A DNA stretch of 64,000 bases from Herbaspirillum seropedicae (GCF_001040945.1 NZ_CP011930.1:2519704-2583703), one strand, 5' to 3'. Positions 46,439-57,178 are shown, counted from the first letter of the stretch. Program-made: numbers and translations. Notes: a model not told the origin generated them from the letters alone.

Positions 46439-46505
46439 CTCCCCAGTTTGAGAACCGACCACGCCGGTTGCCGTCCCGGCCCGCCGAGCGGGTCCGGGCA
46501 TCCCC

Positions 46506-47618
46506 ATGAACAACAAGAAGGAAATGGCCCCAGCCATGAACACCATCAGCCACCGTCCCTCGCTGACCCAGCTTTTCACCCGCCCCATGATGCCGGCGCT
46601 GATGCCGGCCGGTGCCGCCGCGCAGCCGCGCAAGCTGCCAGCCGCGCTGGTGGAGCGCTTGCTGGTGCAGGAGGGCGAGCATGGCCTGCCTGCGCTTCCT
46701 TCATTCCCTCCACGCGGCCTACCCCTGGCCACCTTCAACGCACCCCAGCCGGCTGCGCACCGGGCGGCGACCTTCAGCTATCCGCTGCATATCGACCGCG
46801 CCAGCATCGAGGCCCTGCCCAGCGCCTGCGGCGTCTACATCCTGCGCGGCGAGGGCGACCAGGCGCTCTACGTGGGCCGCAGCGTGAACCTGCGCAGCCG
46901 TGTGCTGGCGCATCTGCACCATGCCGAAGACCAGTTCCTGATCGGCCGCACCCGCCGTATCGAATGCCTGCGCACGGCCGGCGAGCTGGGCGCAGCCCTG
47001 CTGGAAAACAGCCTGCTGCGCGATCTGCGTCCGGCCCACAACAAGAAACAGCGCGCCAAGCGCGGCCTGTTCACCTTGCGCCTGGATGAACAGGGCCAGC
47101 CGTTGGTGGCGCAGGTGGCCGACCACGAATTCAACCGCGCCGGCAAGCTCTTCGGCCTCTACACCAGCGAGCGCGCCGCCCAGGAGGCCTTGCACAAGCT
47201 GGTCGAGCATCATGGCCTGTGCAGCATCGCTACCGGGCTGGAACAGGGCGAAGGCCCGGGCATGGCCTGCTTCGGCCGGCAGATCCGCCGTTGCCGCGGC
47301 GCCTGCACCGGCGAAGAGTCGCACGAACAGCACCAGTCCCGCCTGCTGCAGGCGCTGGAAGACTTGCGCATCCTGCCTTGGCCCTATGCCGGCCCCATGG
47401 GCATCGTCGAGCAGGGCGACGGCTGGCAGCAGATCCATGTGATCGACCAGTGGCGCTACCTGGGTTCGCTGGATCGCCAGCAGCGACGTTTGCCGGCCCG
47501 CCCGGCAGCCAGCCTCAAGGGCTTCGACCTGGACACCTACAAGCTGGTGATCCAGCCCTACCTGCTGGGCCAGCTGGAGCTGCGTCCACTGCCGGGCTTG
47601 CCATTGGCCTATCCCTGA
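46506..47618 (+). CDS. Cho/UvrC-like GIY-YIG endonuclease
   Basis: A 370-residue protein with a GIY-YIG nuclease domain at about 95-180 (ALPSACGVYILRGEGD, ALYVGRSVNLRSRVLAHLHH, then a LLENSLLRDLRPAHNKKQ segment). It resembles the N-terminal half of UvrC and E. coli Cho, which makes the 3' incision in alternative nucleotide excision repair. UvrC's C-terminal RNase H-like and HhH domains are absent. The C-terminal half includes CRGACTGEESHEQH, which resembles the UvrC Cys-rich region. An in-frame ATG at 46536 is an alternative start. It follows ligD by 170 bases on the same strand. Confidence 0.85.
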   Translation: MNNKKEMAPAMNTISHRPSLTQLFTRPMMPALMPAGAAAQPRKLPAALVERLLVQEGEHGLPALPSFPPRGLPLATFNAPQPAAHRAATFSYPLHIDRASIEALPSACGVYILRGEGDQALYVGRSVNLRSRVLAHLHHAEDQFLIGRTRRIECLRTAGELGAALLENSLLRDLRPAHNKKQRAKRGLFTLRLDEQGQPLVAQVADHEFNRAGKLFGLYTSERAAQEALHKLVEHHGLCSIATGLEQGEGPGMACFGRQIRRCRGACTGEESHEQHQSRLLQALEDLRILPWPYAGPMGIVEQGDGWQQIHVIDQWRYLGSLDRQQRRLPARPAASLKGFDLDTYKLVIQPYLLGQLELRPLPGLPLAYP

Positions 47619-47643
47619 TCCGTTCTGATCCTTCCTGTCCTGC

Positions 47644-49005
47644 ATGCAAGCACGTCTTTATCCCTACGCCGTCGCGTTGCTGATGGCCGCGCCCGGTGCG
47701 CTCCCCCTGGCGCTGGCCGCCGATCCCGGTGGCCTGTGCCGTCCCGACCAGACCCTCGACAAGGACCGCCTGGCGGCCTACCTGATCCAGACCTATCCGG
47801 TCAGTACGGCCTATCTCTCGGTGGGCAAGGACGCGGCGCCGATTGCCTCGCCGCGCGCGCTGGTGGCCTGGCTGCTCAAGAAGCGCGCGGGCGAGCGCAA
47901 TACCGGCGGAGCGTGCAGCGGCGACAGCTGCAACGTCGATCACATGGCCGAGGACGTGCAACGTCTCATCGATGGCAAGGATGAAGGTTTCCGCCCCAGC
48001 GGGCGCACGGATGCTGCGGCTTTTTTCCGTGAGGACAGCCGTATCACCCTTGGCTGTACCGTGGCGGCCGCCACGCCGACGCTGCCGCATGCGCCCCAGG
48101 CCGCGCGCATGGGCGTGGCCCCGCTGGCCGCAGCCAGTGGCGCTGCGGCTGCACCTGCCGCCGCTACTGCGGCCCCGGCCGCTCCGGCAACCTGGACAGA
48201 CCCGCTGCGGGTGCGCGGCAATCCCGACCAGTTGTCCATTGATCACCGCGACAAGGCCGGTTATGCCTCGGTGGAACGCGCCCGCGTGACGCTGGCCAAT
48301 GACGAGGTGGCGCAGTCGCGCACCAACGATGTGGTGGTCTATGCGGGTTATTCGCTGGACAAGCGTCCCATCGGGGAAGCGGGCAGCACCTATGAGGCGG
48401 TGCCCTACGTGGGCTTCAAGCAGAATCGCGTCACCAGCTATGCCGGCGCGACCAACGAGGTCACCACCAGCCGCACCAGCCAGGTGGGCTTGCTGTCGGC
48501 CTTCCATTTCACCCATCCGGATTCGGCCAACACCGAAGACCTGACCGCCCGTCCCGACTACCTGGTCAACAATACCGATGGCAGCCGCCTGTTGACGGTC
48601 AACTTCACGCTCACGCCGGTGCGGCCTGGCGTGCTCAATGACTTCCTGCGCTGGGGCAATGGCCTGGCGTTCAAGCCCATCCTGGTGGGGCAGAGCCGCA
48701 ACGGTATCTACATCAATCGCGGTGATCCGGATGTCTACGACCAGCATCGCGACTTCATCCGCCTGGGGGCGCAGGCCGGCTTCACGCTGTCCTCCACCAA
48801 TCCGGCCTTGCCCTTCGACTTCACGACCACCTTCACGGGCTTGAAGGCCTTGCAGGGCAATCGCAGCATCCATTACTGGAAATCGGTGCTGACCTACAAC
48901 CTCAACCAGAATGTCGGATTGAGCCTGGATTATTCCAACGGCCTCCTGCCCGACAGCGGCGACCAGGAGCGCAAGTGGGGGCTGGCGGTGTCGTCGAAGT
49001 TCTGA
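47644..49005 (+). CDS. Exported outer-membrane-type protein of unknown family
   Basis: This protein, 453 residues, is not recognised. A signal peptide (about residues 1-25, cleaved after PLALA) precedes a cysteine-containing domain (CRPDQTLDKDRL; GGACSGDSCNVDHM) to about residue 140. An Ala/Pro-rich linker follows (about 148-182). The C-terminal 270 residues alternate polar and hydrophobic residues and end in LAVSSKF, with a terminal Phe, as in beta-barrels. A secreted domain attached to an outer-membrane barrel is inferred. It begins 25 bases after the GIY-YIG gene and may be co-transcribed. Confidence 0.65.
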   Translation: MQARLYPYAVALLMAAPGALPLALAADPGGLCRPDQTLDKDRLAAYLIQTYPVSTAYLSVGKDAAPIASPRALVAWLLKKRAGERNTGGACSGDSCNVDHMAEDVQRLIDGKDEGFRPSGRTDAAAFFREDSRITLGCTVAAATPTLPHAPQAARMGVAPLAAASGAAAAPAAATAAPAAPATWTDPLRVRGNPDQLSIDHRDKAGYASVERARVTLANDEVAQSRTNDVVVYAGYSLDKRPIGEAGSTYEAVPYVGFKQNRVTSYAGATNEVTTSRTSQVGLLSAFHFTHPDSANTEDLTARPDYLVNNTDGSRLLTVNFTLTPVRPGVLNDFLRWGNGLAFKPILVGQSRNGIYINRGDPDVYDQHRDFIRLGAQAGFTLSSTNPALPFDFTTTFTGLKALQGNRSIHYWKSVLTYNLNQNVGLSLDYSNGLLPDSGDQERKWGLAVSSKF

Positions 49006-49055
49006 GCTCGCCTGCCGGTGGTTGTCATGGCGCCTGGGATGGCGTCATGTCAGCC

Positions 49056-50045
49056 CTACAGATGCTTGTGCAGGAATCCGGTAATTTCATCTTCCAGCCG
49101 TCGATGAATCGCAATGCGGTCGACTTCCGGCGCATCCTTGCACAGCAATGCTTCCTGCGAGGCGAATGCCGCAGGGCAAGGATCAAGGAAGACAAAATGC
49201 CGTCCCGGTACGATGACTTCTGTTGGACGGGTGGGAAGGCCGGCCGCCACTGCCAGCGCATTCGGTTCGGCGGGCAAAAAGCTCGTGTCCGAGGGACGAT
49301 AAAGCAAGACTGGCATCGTGACCGACGCCAGGGCGGCGGCATCGAAAGGAATGGCCAGCGGATCCATCACGACCACAGCCTTGACGGAATAGTCGGGCTG
49401 GAACGGTTCGCCCGCCGAGGCAGGTGAGGAGGACGTGTTTCGGCCATCGCCACAAGAAGAGCTGTCTTGAGGATGCCGGGCGCAGTACCTGCCAGCCAGC
49501 GCAAAGTCCGGAACGGCGCCCGCCATGACCAGGGCCGTATAGCCCCCGGCAGAAAAGCCGATTGCACCGACCCGGGCCGGGTCCATATGCGCCCCCAAGC
49601 GGCTGTCGGAAAATGCGGCATGTAGTGCGGCGTTGGCTTGCCTGGGGCGATCGATCAATGAGCGTCCCTGCCGATAGCCGTCGAGATTGCCAGCGGAATC
49701 GCCCACGTGAATCGGGGCGATCACGACATAGCCTTCGCGCGCGAGCCGCGTGGCCAGTTCCCGATGACCAAAAGGCATGCCGCCGTGGCCGTGGGAAAGT
49801 ACCACCACCGGAAAGACGGCGTCGGCGACGGCCGCATTGCGCGTCGCTTCTATGGTGTAGGGACCGGCCTGCCATGGTGTTTCCGGCGTCTTGCTGGGGT
49901 ACCAGGCCACTGCCTCAAAGGGGAGCTTGTCCGTTACCGCAATCCGCGCGACGCCGGCATGAAAGGGCGAGGCCTTTTCGGCCGAGAACGCCTGCTGGGA
50001 GAAGAACAGCGTGAAACCCACCGTGAGCAGCAGGCGCAGCGTCAT
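49056..50045 (-). CDS. Secreted alpha/beta hydrolase (dienelactone/PAF-hydrolase-like)
   Basis: A 329-residue exported hydrolase. I chose ATG 50045, which gives the signal peptide MTLRLLLTVGFTLFFSQQAFS, cut before AEKAS. The oxyanion region is VVVLSHGHGGMPFGHRELA, the nucleophile elbow GFSAGGYTAL, and the catalytic Asp and His lie near the VMDPLAIPFD and PGRHFVFLDP segments. It has four or so extra Cys residues that could form disulphides (RYCARHPQDSSSCGD). The substrate is unknown. It lies 38 bases after the binding-protein gene on the same strand and may be co-transcribed. Confidence 0.82.
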   Translation of the reverse strand: MTLRLLLTVGFTLFFSQQAFSAEKASPFHAGVARIAVTDKLPFEAVAWYPSKTPETPWQAGPYTIEATRNAAVADAVFPVVVLSHGHGGMPFGHRELATRLAREGYVVIAPIHVGDSAGNLDGYRQGRSLIDRPRQANAALHAAFSDSRLGAHMDPARVGAIGFSAGGYTALVMAGAVPDFALAGRYCARHPQDSSSCGDGRNTSSSPASAGEPFQPDYSVKAVVVMDPLAIPFDAAALASVTMPVLLYRPSDTSFLPAEPNALAVAAGLPTRPTEVIVPGRHFVFLDPCPAAFASQEALLCKDAPEVDRIAIHRRLEDEITGFLHKHL

Positions 50046-50083
50046 GGGAAGACCTCGTCGATATCGTTGGCGTTCCACTTCGC

Positions 50084-50881
50084 TTACTGGAGTGTCGCCG
50101 CCATCTTGGCCGGCAACGGCACGTTGAGCCACTTCTGCACGATGCCATTGAGTTCGCCACTCTTCTTGGCCGCCGTCAGCGCCTCATTGACCTTGGCCAG
50201 CAAGGCCGGTTCACCCTTGTTCAGGCCGACGTTGCAGGCCGATTCCTGGATGATGTACTTCAGCACCGGCTTGTTGTTGGGGGCCTTCTCGGCCAGCGCA
50301 TAGGCTACGAAGTCGCCCGTGCCCACCAACTGCACCTGGCCGGAGACATAGGCGGAGATCATGGCGTTGTTGTCTTCGTAGCGCTTGATGGTGGCGCTCT
50401 TGGGTGCGGTGTCGGTCAGTTGCAGATCCTGGAAGGTGCCGCGCGCCACGCCCACGGTCTTGTCGGCCAGGTCGGCCGGGCCGCTGACCTTGACGCTGGC
50501 CACGCCGAAGACGCTGTTGTTGTAGGGCGCATAGGGTTGCGAGAAGTCGATCACCTTTTCACGCTCGGCGTTGCGGCCCAGGGTGGAGATGACCAGGTCG
50601 GCCTTGTGCGTCTGCAGGTAGGCGATGCGGTTGGCGCTGGCCACCGGCACCAGCTGCAGCTTCACGCCCATCTTCTGCGCGATCAGCCGGGCCACGTCGA
50701 TGTCCAGTCCTTGCAGTTGCAGGTCGGTGTTGACCGAGCCGAAGGGGGCAAAATCCTGCGGCACGCCAATGCGCACCACGCCGTTCTTCTGGATATCGGC
50801 CAGGGCGTCGGCCCGGGCCAGGCCACCCTGCATGGCAGCCAGTCCGAGCACTACGGCCAGCATCGTCTTCCTGGGGCTCAT
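50084..50881 (-). CDS. Periplasmic amino-acid-type binding protein
   Basis: A 265-residue family 3 solute-binding protein. Signal peptide MSPRKTMLAVVLGLAAMQGGLA. The fold markers are GVPQDFAPFGSVNTDLQLQG, the GLDIDVARLIAQKMG motif, and the ligand Arg region DLVISTLGRNAEREK. I chose the ATG at 50881 because GAGGAG is 9 bases away, whereas it is only two bases from the upstream ATG at 50887. No permease or ATPase gene adjoins it, so it must serve a transporter encoded elsewhere or act as a chemoreceptor partner. Confidence 0.88.
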   Translation of the reverse strand: MSPRKTMLAVVLGLAAMQGGLARADALADIQKNGVVRIGVPQDFAPFGSVNTDLQLQGLDIDVARLIAQKMGVKLQLVPVASANRIAYLQTHKADLVISTLGRNAEREKVIDFSQPYAPYNNSVFGVASVKVSGPADLADKTVGVARGTFQDLQLTDTAPKSATIKRYEDNNAMISAYVSGQVQLVGTGDFVAYALAEKAPNNKPVLKYIIQESACNVGLNKGEPALLAKVNEALTAAKKSGELNGIVQKWLNVPLPAKMAATLQ

Positions 50882-50942
50882 CTGCATTTCTCCTCATCGA
50901 TGGTTGTCCAGCAGCCGATGATACGCCGGATCGGCACGTCTT

Positions 50943-51599
50943 TCAGTCAGGCAAGGGCAACACGCAGTCATCGGCGGCCAGGTAGAGCCGCTGGCCCGGG
51001 GCCGGGGTCACGCGGTAACCGCCGGTGAACTCGCCGAAGGCGGGCAGCATGGCCCAGCGGCCATCGACCACGAAGCAGGGCAGGCGCAGTGCATCGCCAG
51101 CCGCCGCCAGCCGGTACACCGGGTGCAGATGGCCGACCAGGGCGAATGCCCCGGCTACCGTCTGGGGATGGTGGCAGAAGGCCAGCGGACCAAGCCGCCA
51201 GGGTTCGTCGACCACCTGCATGTCCAGCTCGGGTGGTGGATCGCCGGCATGGCTATCGTGGTTGCCGCGCACCAGGGTCAGCTCCAACGCTGCATGGCGT
51301 GCGCGCCATTGCGCCAAGGTGGCCAGCGTATGGGGTGCGCGTCCACTGCGGGCATGCAGGAAGTCGCCCAGGAAGACGATCCGTTGCACCCCATGACGCG
51401 CCACCAGCGCATCGATGCGCGCCAGGTTGGCCTGCGTGGTGCCGTGCGGGACGGGGATGCCGCCGGCGCGGAAGGCGGCGGCCTTGCCGAAATGGACGTC
51501 GGCCAGGATCAGCATGGCCTGCTCGCGCCACAACAGCGCCCGTTCGGGCAGCATGCTCAGTTGCACGCCGTCGGCGTCGAAGCTGGGGAAGTCGCTCAT
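50943..51599 (-). CDS. pdeM: Ligase-associated metallophosphoesterase PdeM
   Basis: A 218-residue calcineurin-type phosphoesterase. The metal motifs are [35 protein letters not shown] and GHLHP. It is the last gene of the four-gene ligase-associated DNA damage response operon and overlaps the helicase gene by four bases. In this system it is thought to act as a nuclease or phosphatase on DNA ends; its exact role is not established. The start ATG at 51599 begins the conserved N terminus. Confidence 0.92.
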   Translation of the reverse strand: MSDFPSFDADGVQLSMLPERALLWREQAMLILADVHFGKAAAFRAGGIPVPHGTTQANLARIDALVARHGVQRIVFLGDFLHARSGRAPHTLATLAQWRARHAALELTLVRGNHDSHAGDPPPELDMQVVDEPWRLGPLAFCHHPQTVAGAFALVGHLHPVYRLAAAGDALRLPCFVVDGRWAMLPAFGEFTGGYRVTPAPGQRLYLAADDCVLPLPD

Positions 51600-54163
51600 G
51601 GACGCCGCCGTGCCGCAGTCTTGCCCGCGCTGGCGTCGGCCGCGCTTTCCAGCTCGCGCAGCATGCGCGCCACGCGGTCGGCCAGTTTTTCGGTGGAGAG
51701 CTTTTCGCGGAAGCGCTCCACCATCAATGGCAGGGCGAAGGGCGTGGGGCGTTGCAGTCGCACCAGCGTGAGCGTGCGGGCGCGCAGTTCGGCCAGGGTG
51801 CTGCGCAGGCGTGCCAGCTCCAGTTCCTGTTCCAGCACCTCGCGCTGGGCCTGGGTGAGCAGGAGGTTGTTGGCGTCGTGCTTGCGGAATACCTCGAAGA
51901 ACAGCGCCGAGGACGCCTGCAACTGGCGCGCGCTCTTGTGCTGGCCGGGATAGCCCTGCGAGACCAGCCCGGCGATGCGGGCGATCTCACGAAAACGCCG
52001 CTGCGACAGTTCGGTGGCGTTCAGGCTGGAGAGCACGTCCTGCAGCAGGTCGTGGTCGGAGAACAGGGTCTGCGCCTGGTGGGCCGCCAATTGCTCCAGC
52101 GGCGCTTGCTGCGCGCCCAGCAACTCGAAGCCATAGTCGTTGACGGCAATGGAAAAGCTTGCCGCCTGCTGGCGCGCCAGCCGCCACGCCAGCAGCGAGG
52201 CCAGCCCCATGTGCACCAGCCGGCCCGCAAAGGGATAGAAGAACAGGTGATGGCCTTCACGGCTCTTCAAGGCTTCCACCACCAGCCGCTGGCCGGTGGG
52301 CAGCGCCGACCAGGCGTGCTGCAAGGCCAGCAGGGGCTCGACGGCCTGCATCTCGGGGCCGTCGAAGCGCGCCTGTGCGGCCTGTTCCAGGCGGTCCAGC
52401 ACGGCGTGGGCCAGGGTCGAGGACAGGGGCATGCGTCCGCCTTGCCAGCGCGGCACGGCGCCGCTGCCTGAACTGCTGCGGCGTACCCAGGCTGTCATCT
52501 CATGGACACGCACGAATTCCAGCACGCGCCCACCGAAGAGGAAGCGGTCGCCCGGACGCAGTCGGGCGATGAAGCCTTCTTCGATGGTGCCGATGCGCCC
52601 GCCCTTGAGATATTGCACATGCAGGCTGGCGTCGGCGACGATGGTGCCGATGTTGAGCCGGTGCCGCGTGGCGATGGCAGGCTGTGGCACCCGATAGATG
52701 CCTTCGGCATCGGCTTGCACCCGCTGGTATTCCGGATAGGCGGTGAGACTCTGGCCGCCCCGCACCACGAAGTCCAGCGCCCATTGCCACTGATCCTCGC
52801 GCAGGGCGCGATAGGACCAGGCCTGGCGCACCTCGTCGAACAGCTCATCGGGGCGGAAGCCGCCCCCCAGGGCGATGGTCACCAGATGCTGGACCAGCAC
52901 ATCCAGCGGTGCTTCCGGCACCGGACGCTGTTCCACCTGCCCGGCGGCCACGGCGTCCTGCGCGGCGGCCGCCTCGACCAGTTCCAGGCTGTTGGTGGGC
53001 ACTAGCGTGGCGCGCGAGACGCGGCCCGGTGCGTGGCCGGAACGGCCAGCCCGCTGCAGCAGGCGCGCCACGCCACGCGGGCTGCCGATCTGCAGGACGC
53101 GCTCGACCGGGGTGAAGTCCACGCCCAGGTCCAGGCTGGAAGTGCAGACCACGGCCTTGAGCCGTCCGTCGCGCAAGCCCTGTTCCACCCATTCACGCAC
53201 TTCGCGGTCCAGCGAACCATGATGCAGCGCGATCAGCCCGGCCCAGTCGGGCCGGGCCTCCAGCAGGTTCTGGTACCACAGCTCGGCCTGCGAGCGGGTG
53301 TTGGTGAAGACCAGGGTGCTGTTGCTGGAATCGATTTCGGCCACCACGCCCGGCAGCATCTGCAGGCCCAGATGGCCGGCCCAGGCAAAGCGCGCGGGCT
53401 GCGGCGGCAACAGGGTGTCGATGAGGATGCGCTTGCGCTGCTGGCCGCGCACCAGCACACCCTGGGCAGCCTGGTCCGGCCCCAGCAGCGCCTGCAGCGA
53501 TTGCTCCAGGTTGCCCAACGTGGCCGACAGGCCCCAGACCACCATCTGCGGCCGCCAGCGGCGCAGACGCGCCAGCGCCAGCTGCACCTGCACGCCGCGC
53601 TTGTTGCCCATCAGTTCGTGCCATTCATCCACGATCACCGCGTCCAGCTTGCCGAAGCGCTGCCGCGCATCGGCCTGGGACAGCAGCAGCGAGAGACTTT
53701 CCGGCGTGGTCACCAGGACCTGGGGCAGGGCCTTCATCTGCCGTGCGCGTTCGCTGGAACCGGTGTCGCCGGTGCGCATGCCGGCCTGCCAATGGGGCAG
53801 CAATTCCGGCAGCGGTTCTTGCAAGGCGCGCAGGGTGTCGGCCGCCAGCGCCCGCATGGGCGTGATCCACAGCACGCGCAGCCCGTTGGTCGTCGCGCCC
53901 TGTGTCGGCTGGCCCAGGCTTGGCTGGGCATGCAGCAGCGCGCCGAACCAGACTGCATAGGTCTTGCCCGAGCCGGTGCTGGCATGCAGCAGGCCGCTGC
54001 GTCCTTGCTGGGCGGCTTGCCAGACTTCGCGCTGGAAATCGAAGACCTGCCAGCCGCGCCGCTGGAACCATGTTTCGGCGGCTGTCAGGGCGGATTGCGC
54101 AGCATGAGCGCTGCCGGCGCAAGCTGATGCGGAAGCACGTGAGGAACGCGGGTTGCGCGGCAT
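51596..54163 (-). CDS. Ligase-associated Lhr-like DEXH helicase
   Basis: An 855-residue superfamily 2 helicase. Motifs: I ([21 protein letters not shown]), II ([15 protein letters not shown]), III (LSATLGNL), then [27 protein letters not shown] and [13 protein letters not shown] for motif VI. The C-terminal part resembles Lhr core helicases. I chose MPRNPRSS at 54163 because the upstream part of the open frame reads through the ligase gene in another frame. It starts one base after the ligase stop and shares four bases with pdeM. Confidence 0.93.
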   Translation of the reverse strand: MPRNPRSSRASASACAGSAHAAQSALTAAETWFQRRGWQVFDFQREVWQAAQQGRSGLLHASTGSGKTYAVWFGALLHAQPSLGQPTQGATTNGLRVLWITPMRALAADTLRALQEPLPELLPHWQAGMRTGDTGSSERARQMKALPQVLVTTPESLSLLLSQADARQRFGKLDAVIVDEWHELMGNKRGVQVQLALARLRRWRPQMVVWGLSATLGNLEQSLQALLGPDQAAQGVLVRGQQRKRILIDTLLPPQPARFAWAGHLGLQMLPGVVAEIDSSNSTLVFTNTRSQAELWYQNLLEARPDWAGLIALHHGSLDREVREWVEQGLRDGRLKAVVCTSSLDLGVDFTPVERVLQIGSPRGVARLLQRAGRSGHAPGRVSRATLVPTNSLELVEAAAAQDAVAAGQVEQRPVPEAPLDVLVQHLVTIALGGGFRPDELFDEVRQAWSYRALREDQWQWALDFVVRGGQSLTAYPEYQRVQADAEGIYRVPQPAIATRHRLNIGTIVADASLHVQYLKGGRIGTIEEGFIARLRPGDRFLFGGRVLEFVRVHEMTAWVRRSSSGSGAVPRWQGGRMPLSSTLAHAVLDRLEQAAQARFDGPEMQAVEPLLALQHAWSALPTGQRLVVEALKSREGHHLFFYPFAGRLVHMGLASLLAWRLARQQAASFSIAVNDYGFELLGAQQAPLEQLAAHQAQTLFSDHDLLQDVLSSLNATELSQRRFREIARIAGLVSQGYPGQHKSARQLQASSALFFEVFRKHDANNLLLTQAQREVLEQELELARLRSTLAELRARTLTLVRLQRPTPFALPLMVERFREKLSTEKLADRVARMLRELESAADASAGKTAARRRP

Positions 54164-54164
54164 C

Positions 54165-55832
54165 TCAGCGCTGCTCCGGTTGGGGGGAAGGCGGTAGCAG
54201 GGCGCGCAGGGTGGCCAGGGTATCGGCCTGCTCCACGGTCTTGTCGAGGCGCTGGCGCAGGATGCGCGGGAAGCGCACCGCCATGCCGGCCTTGTGGCGG
54301 CTGGAGAGGGCGATGCCTTCGAAGCCGATCTCGAAGACCATGCTGGGCTGCACGCTGCGCACCGGGCCGAATTTCTCGATGGTGCTCTTGCGGATGACCT
54401 GGTCGACCACCGCGATCTCGGCATCGGTGAGGCCCGAGTAAGCCTTGGCGAAGGGCACCAGCTTGCGCTGGCTGCCGGCTTCTGGCGGCCCGTCCCACAG
54501 GGCGAAGGTGTAGTCGGTATAGAGCGAGGCGCGCCGGCCATGGCCGGCCTGGGCATAGATGAGCACGGCGTCGATGCTGTAGGGATCGATCTTCCACTTC
54601 CACCAGGTGCCGTCGTTGCGGGTGCGGCCAATACCGTAGCGGGCATCGATGTCCTTGAGCATCATGCCTTCCACCCCGCGTTCGCGGGCGCTGGCGCGCA
54701 GTTGCGCCAGCGCGTCCCAGTCCTTGGCGGTCAGGGTCGGGGCCAGCATCAGTGCGGCGGCAGGATGGCTGCCCACCAGCGCTTCCAGCCGGCGGCGTCG
54801 TTCGCTTTGCGGCAGGCCGCGCAGGTCGCAGCCGTCCTGTTCCAGCAGGTCGTAGGCGATCAGGCCGGCAGGCAGTTCTGCCAGCAGCCTGGCGCTGAGG
54901 TTCTTGCGGCCAATGCGTTTCTGCAGTTCGGAGAAGGGCGCCACACGTTCGGCGGCCAGGCCGGCATCGGGATGGCGGATGACGATCTCGCCATCGATCA
55001 CGGTGCCGTCCGGCAGGGGCAGGGCGGCCAGCTCCGGGAAGCGCTCGGTGATCAGTTCTTCGCCGCGCGACCACAGCCAGTTCTGGCCGTGGCGGCGCAC
55101 CAGCTGGGCGCGGATGCCGTCGTACTTCCATTCCACCTGCCACTGCTGGATCGGTCCCAGCGTGGCGGGGGCGTCCATCAGGGGATGGGCCAGGAAGAAG
55201 GGATAGGGCTGGCCGCCCTGCAATGGCTGGTCGGCGCTGTCGGCAGGGGCGATCAGGCGGGCGAAGCGTTCGGCATCCGGGCGGGCGCGGCCATCGGTCC
55301 AGCCGACCATGCGTTGCGCCACCAGCTTGGCGTCCAGCTGGGCGACGGCGGCCAGCGCCCGCGTGACCAGCAGGCGTGAGACACCGACCCGGAAGCCGCC
55401 GCCAATGAGCTTGGAGAGCAGGAAGCGGCCTTGCCAGTCGAGCTCGTCCCAGGCTTGGAAGAGTGCGGCGCGGATGGTCTCTGGCGCCGCTCCGCGCAGG
55501 GGCGCGATGCGTTCTTCCACCCAGCGCGCCAGACCCAGCGGGTTGCTGCCGCTGGCCGGCGGCAGGATGTGGGCGATGGTTTCGGCCAGGTCGCCCACGC
55601 TCTGGTAGCACTCTTCGAAGAGCCATTCATCGATCTGCGCATACTCCATCGCGCATTGCTTGAGCAGGCTGGTGGGGACCGCTTGGCGGGGCTTGCCGCC
55701 GGCCAGGAAGTAGACGGCCCAGGCCGCATCGGCGGGGTCGGCGCGGCCGAAGTAGTCTTCCAGGGCCGCCAGCTTGCGGGTGGTGGAGGTGGTGGCGTCG
55801 AGCTCGCCATAAAGCCGCGAGAATTCACGCAT
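54165..55832 (-). CDS. Ligase-associated ATP-dependent DNA ligase
   Basis: A 555-residue ligase with an N-terminal helical DNA-binding domain (about 1-200, [14 protein letters not shown] start; [20 protein letters not shown]), then the nucleotidyltransferase core with the adenylated Lys in [11 protein letters not shown] (about residue 232) and further motifs [21 protein letters not shown] and WWKWKIDP. An OB domain ends the protein. It belongs to the bacterial ATP ligases found with MBL exonuclease and Lhr-like helicase, distinct from LigD. The start at 55832 overlaps the exonuclease stop by eight bases. Confidence 0.94.
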   Translation of the reverse strand: MREFSRLYGELDATTSTTRKLAALEDYFGRADPADAAWAVYFLAGGKPRQAVPTSLLKQCAMEYAQIDEWLFEECYQSVGDLAETIAHILPPASGSNPLGLARWVEERIAPLRGAAPETIRAALFQAWDELDWQGRFLLSKLIGGGFRVGVSRLLVTRALAAVAQLDAKLVAQRMVGWTDGRARPDAERFARLIAPADSADQPLQGGQPYPFFLAHPLMDAPATLGPIQQWQVEWKYDGIRAQLVRRHGQNWLWSRGEELITERFPELAALPLPDGTVIDGEIVIRHPDAGLAAERVAPFSELQKRIGRKNLSARLLAELPAGLIAYDLLEQDGCDLRGLPQSERRRRLEALVGSHPAAALMLAPTLTAKDWDALAQLRASARERGVEGMMLKDIDARYGIGRTRNDGTWWKWKIDPYSIDAVLIYAQAGHGRRASLYTDYTFALWDGPPEAGSQRKLVPFAKAYSGLTDAEIAVVDQVIRKSTIEKFGPVRSVQPSMVFEIGFEGIALSSRHKAGMAVRFPRILRQRLDKTVEQADTLATLRALLPPSPQPEQR

Positions 55833-56892
55833 GAGGGGCTGGCTCCGCAGTCGCGGCGGGCATCTCTTCGATGGCCTCGTCGCCGTATTCGGTAGCGAAA
55901 GCGCCGGCGTCCAGGCCGTTCTGGCGCAGCCAGCGCACCATGGTGGCGACCTGGCCGTGGGTGACGATGATACGCTCGGCCTGGGTGGCCGCAATGGCTT
56001 GCTGCAGCGCCGGCCAGTCGGCGTGGTCGGAGAGCACGAAGCCGCGATCCACGCCCCGGCGGCGGCGCGTGCCGCGCAAGCGCATCCAGCCGCTGGCGAA
56101 GGCGTCGCTGTAGTCGCCAAAGCGGCGCATCCAGGGCGAACCCGCCGCCGAGGGCGGCGCGATGACCAGGCTGCCGGCATAGGCCGAAGAGGGGCTGCGC
56201 TTGCCCCCATCGCTCTTGCTGCCCGGGCTGCCCTGGTTGACGGTCTGCGTCTCGGGCAGCGCCACGCCCTCCTGCCGATAGAGGCGATTGAGCGGCGCCA
56301 CCGCGCCGTGGCAGATGATGGGGCCGATGCTGGCGTCGATCCCGTGCAGGATGCGCTGGGCCTTGCCGAAGGCATAGCAGAACAGCACGCTGGCGCGGCC
56401 CTGGGCGGCGTTGGCGCGCCACCATGCGTTGATCTCTTCGAAGATCTCGGCCTGGGGCTGCCAGCGGTAGATCGGCATGCCGAAGGTGGATTCGGTGATG
56501 AAGGTGTGGCAGCGCACCGGTTCGAAGGGGGCGCAGGTGCCGTCGGCCTCCAGCTTGTAGTCGCCCGAGGCCACCCAGACCTGGCCCTCGTGCTCCATGC
56601 GCAACTGGGCCGAGCCCAGTACATGGCCGGCCGGGTGCAGCGACAGGCGCACGCCATTGTGGGTCAGGCTCGCGCCGTAGGCCAGGGTATCGAGGGCAAT
56701 GTCAGCGCCCAGCCGGGCGCGCAGGATGTCCGCCCCAGGCGCAGCGGCCAGGTAGTGCGCATGGCCGACGCGGGCGTGGTCGGCATGGGCATGGGTGATC
56801 ACCGCGCGCGCCACCGGGCGCCAGGGGTCAATGTAGAAATCACCTGGCACGCAATACAGACCTTCCTTGCGCACCACCACCATGTCTTGCAT
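55825..56892 (-). CDS. Ligase-associated MBL-fold DNA exonuclease
   Basis: A 355-residue metallo-beta-lactamase/beta-CASP-type nuclease. The metal motif is THAHADHARVG, followed by GHVLGSAQL and SGDYKLEADGTCAPFEPV; the C-terminal segment FVLSDHADWPALQQA carries the beta-CASP His. It is similar to SNM1/Artemis-type exonucleases and is the first gene of the ligase-associated operon. The start ATG at 56892 begins the conserved MQDMVVVRKEGLYC. The central stretch (about 215-250) with many Ser and Gly is an insertion relative to the core fold. Confidence 0.92.
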   Translation of the reverse strand: MQDMVVVRKEGLYCVPGDFYIDPWRPVARAVITHAHADHARVGHAHYLAAAPGADILRARLGADIALDTLAYGASLTHNGVRLSLHPAGHVLGSAQLRMEHEGQVWVASGDYKLEADGTCAPFEPVRCHTFITESTFGMPIYRWQPQAEIFEEINAWWRANAAQGRASVLFCYAFGKAQRILHGIDASIGPIICHGAVAPLNRLYRQEGVALPETQTVNQGSPGSKSDGGKRSPSSAYAGSLVIAPPSAAGSPWMRRFGDYSDAFASGWMRLRGTRRRRGVDRGFVLSDHADWPALQQAIAATQAERIIVTHGQVATMVRWLRQNGLDAGAFATEYGDEAIEEMPAATAEPAPHA

Positions 56893-57178
56893 GCCTGCCG
56901 TTTCCTTGTGATGAGCTTGCTGGCCGACCAGGCGAGGTCGGCGAGGGGCTAGCTTAACCGCAACGATTCTTTCTTGCAGTCGGTGGGTCTCCTACGACGC
57001 TGTCAGGGGAACCAGTATTGTCCCGTTCTGACTAAGTTTTGCATTGCATCGCGGCACAATTGTTCTGAATTAGGTATGCTATCGCCAATTAGTGTTGGCA
57101 AGCTGTAAATTGTATTGCCTGGTTTTCATCACCCGTTTCTCTACCTGCTGCCAACCCCAAGCCCCCTCCATAACGCGC

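Noticed and set aside
51596..54646. A 1016-residue version of the Lhr-like helicase starting at 54646
   Set aside because: Its first 161 residues read through the end of the ligase gene in another frame and are low-complexity Ser/Pro/Ala/Arg; the true start is at 54163.
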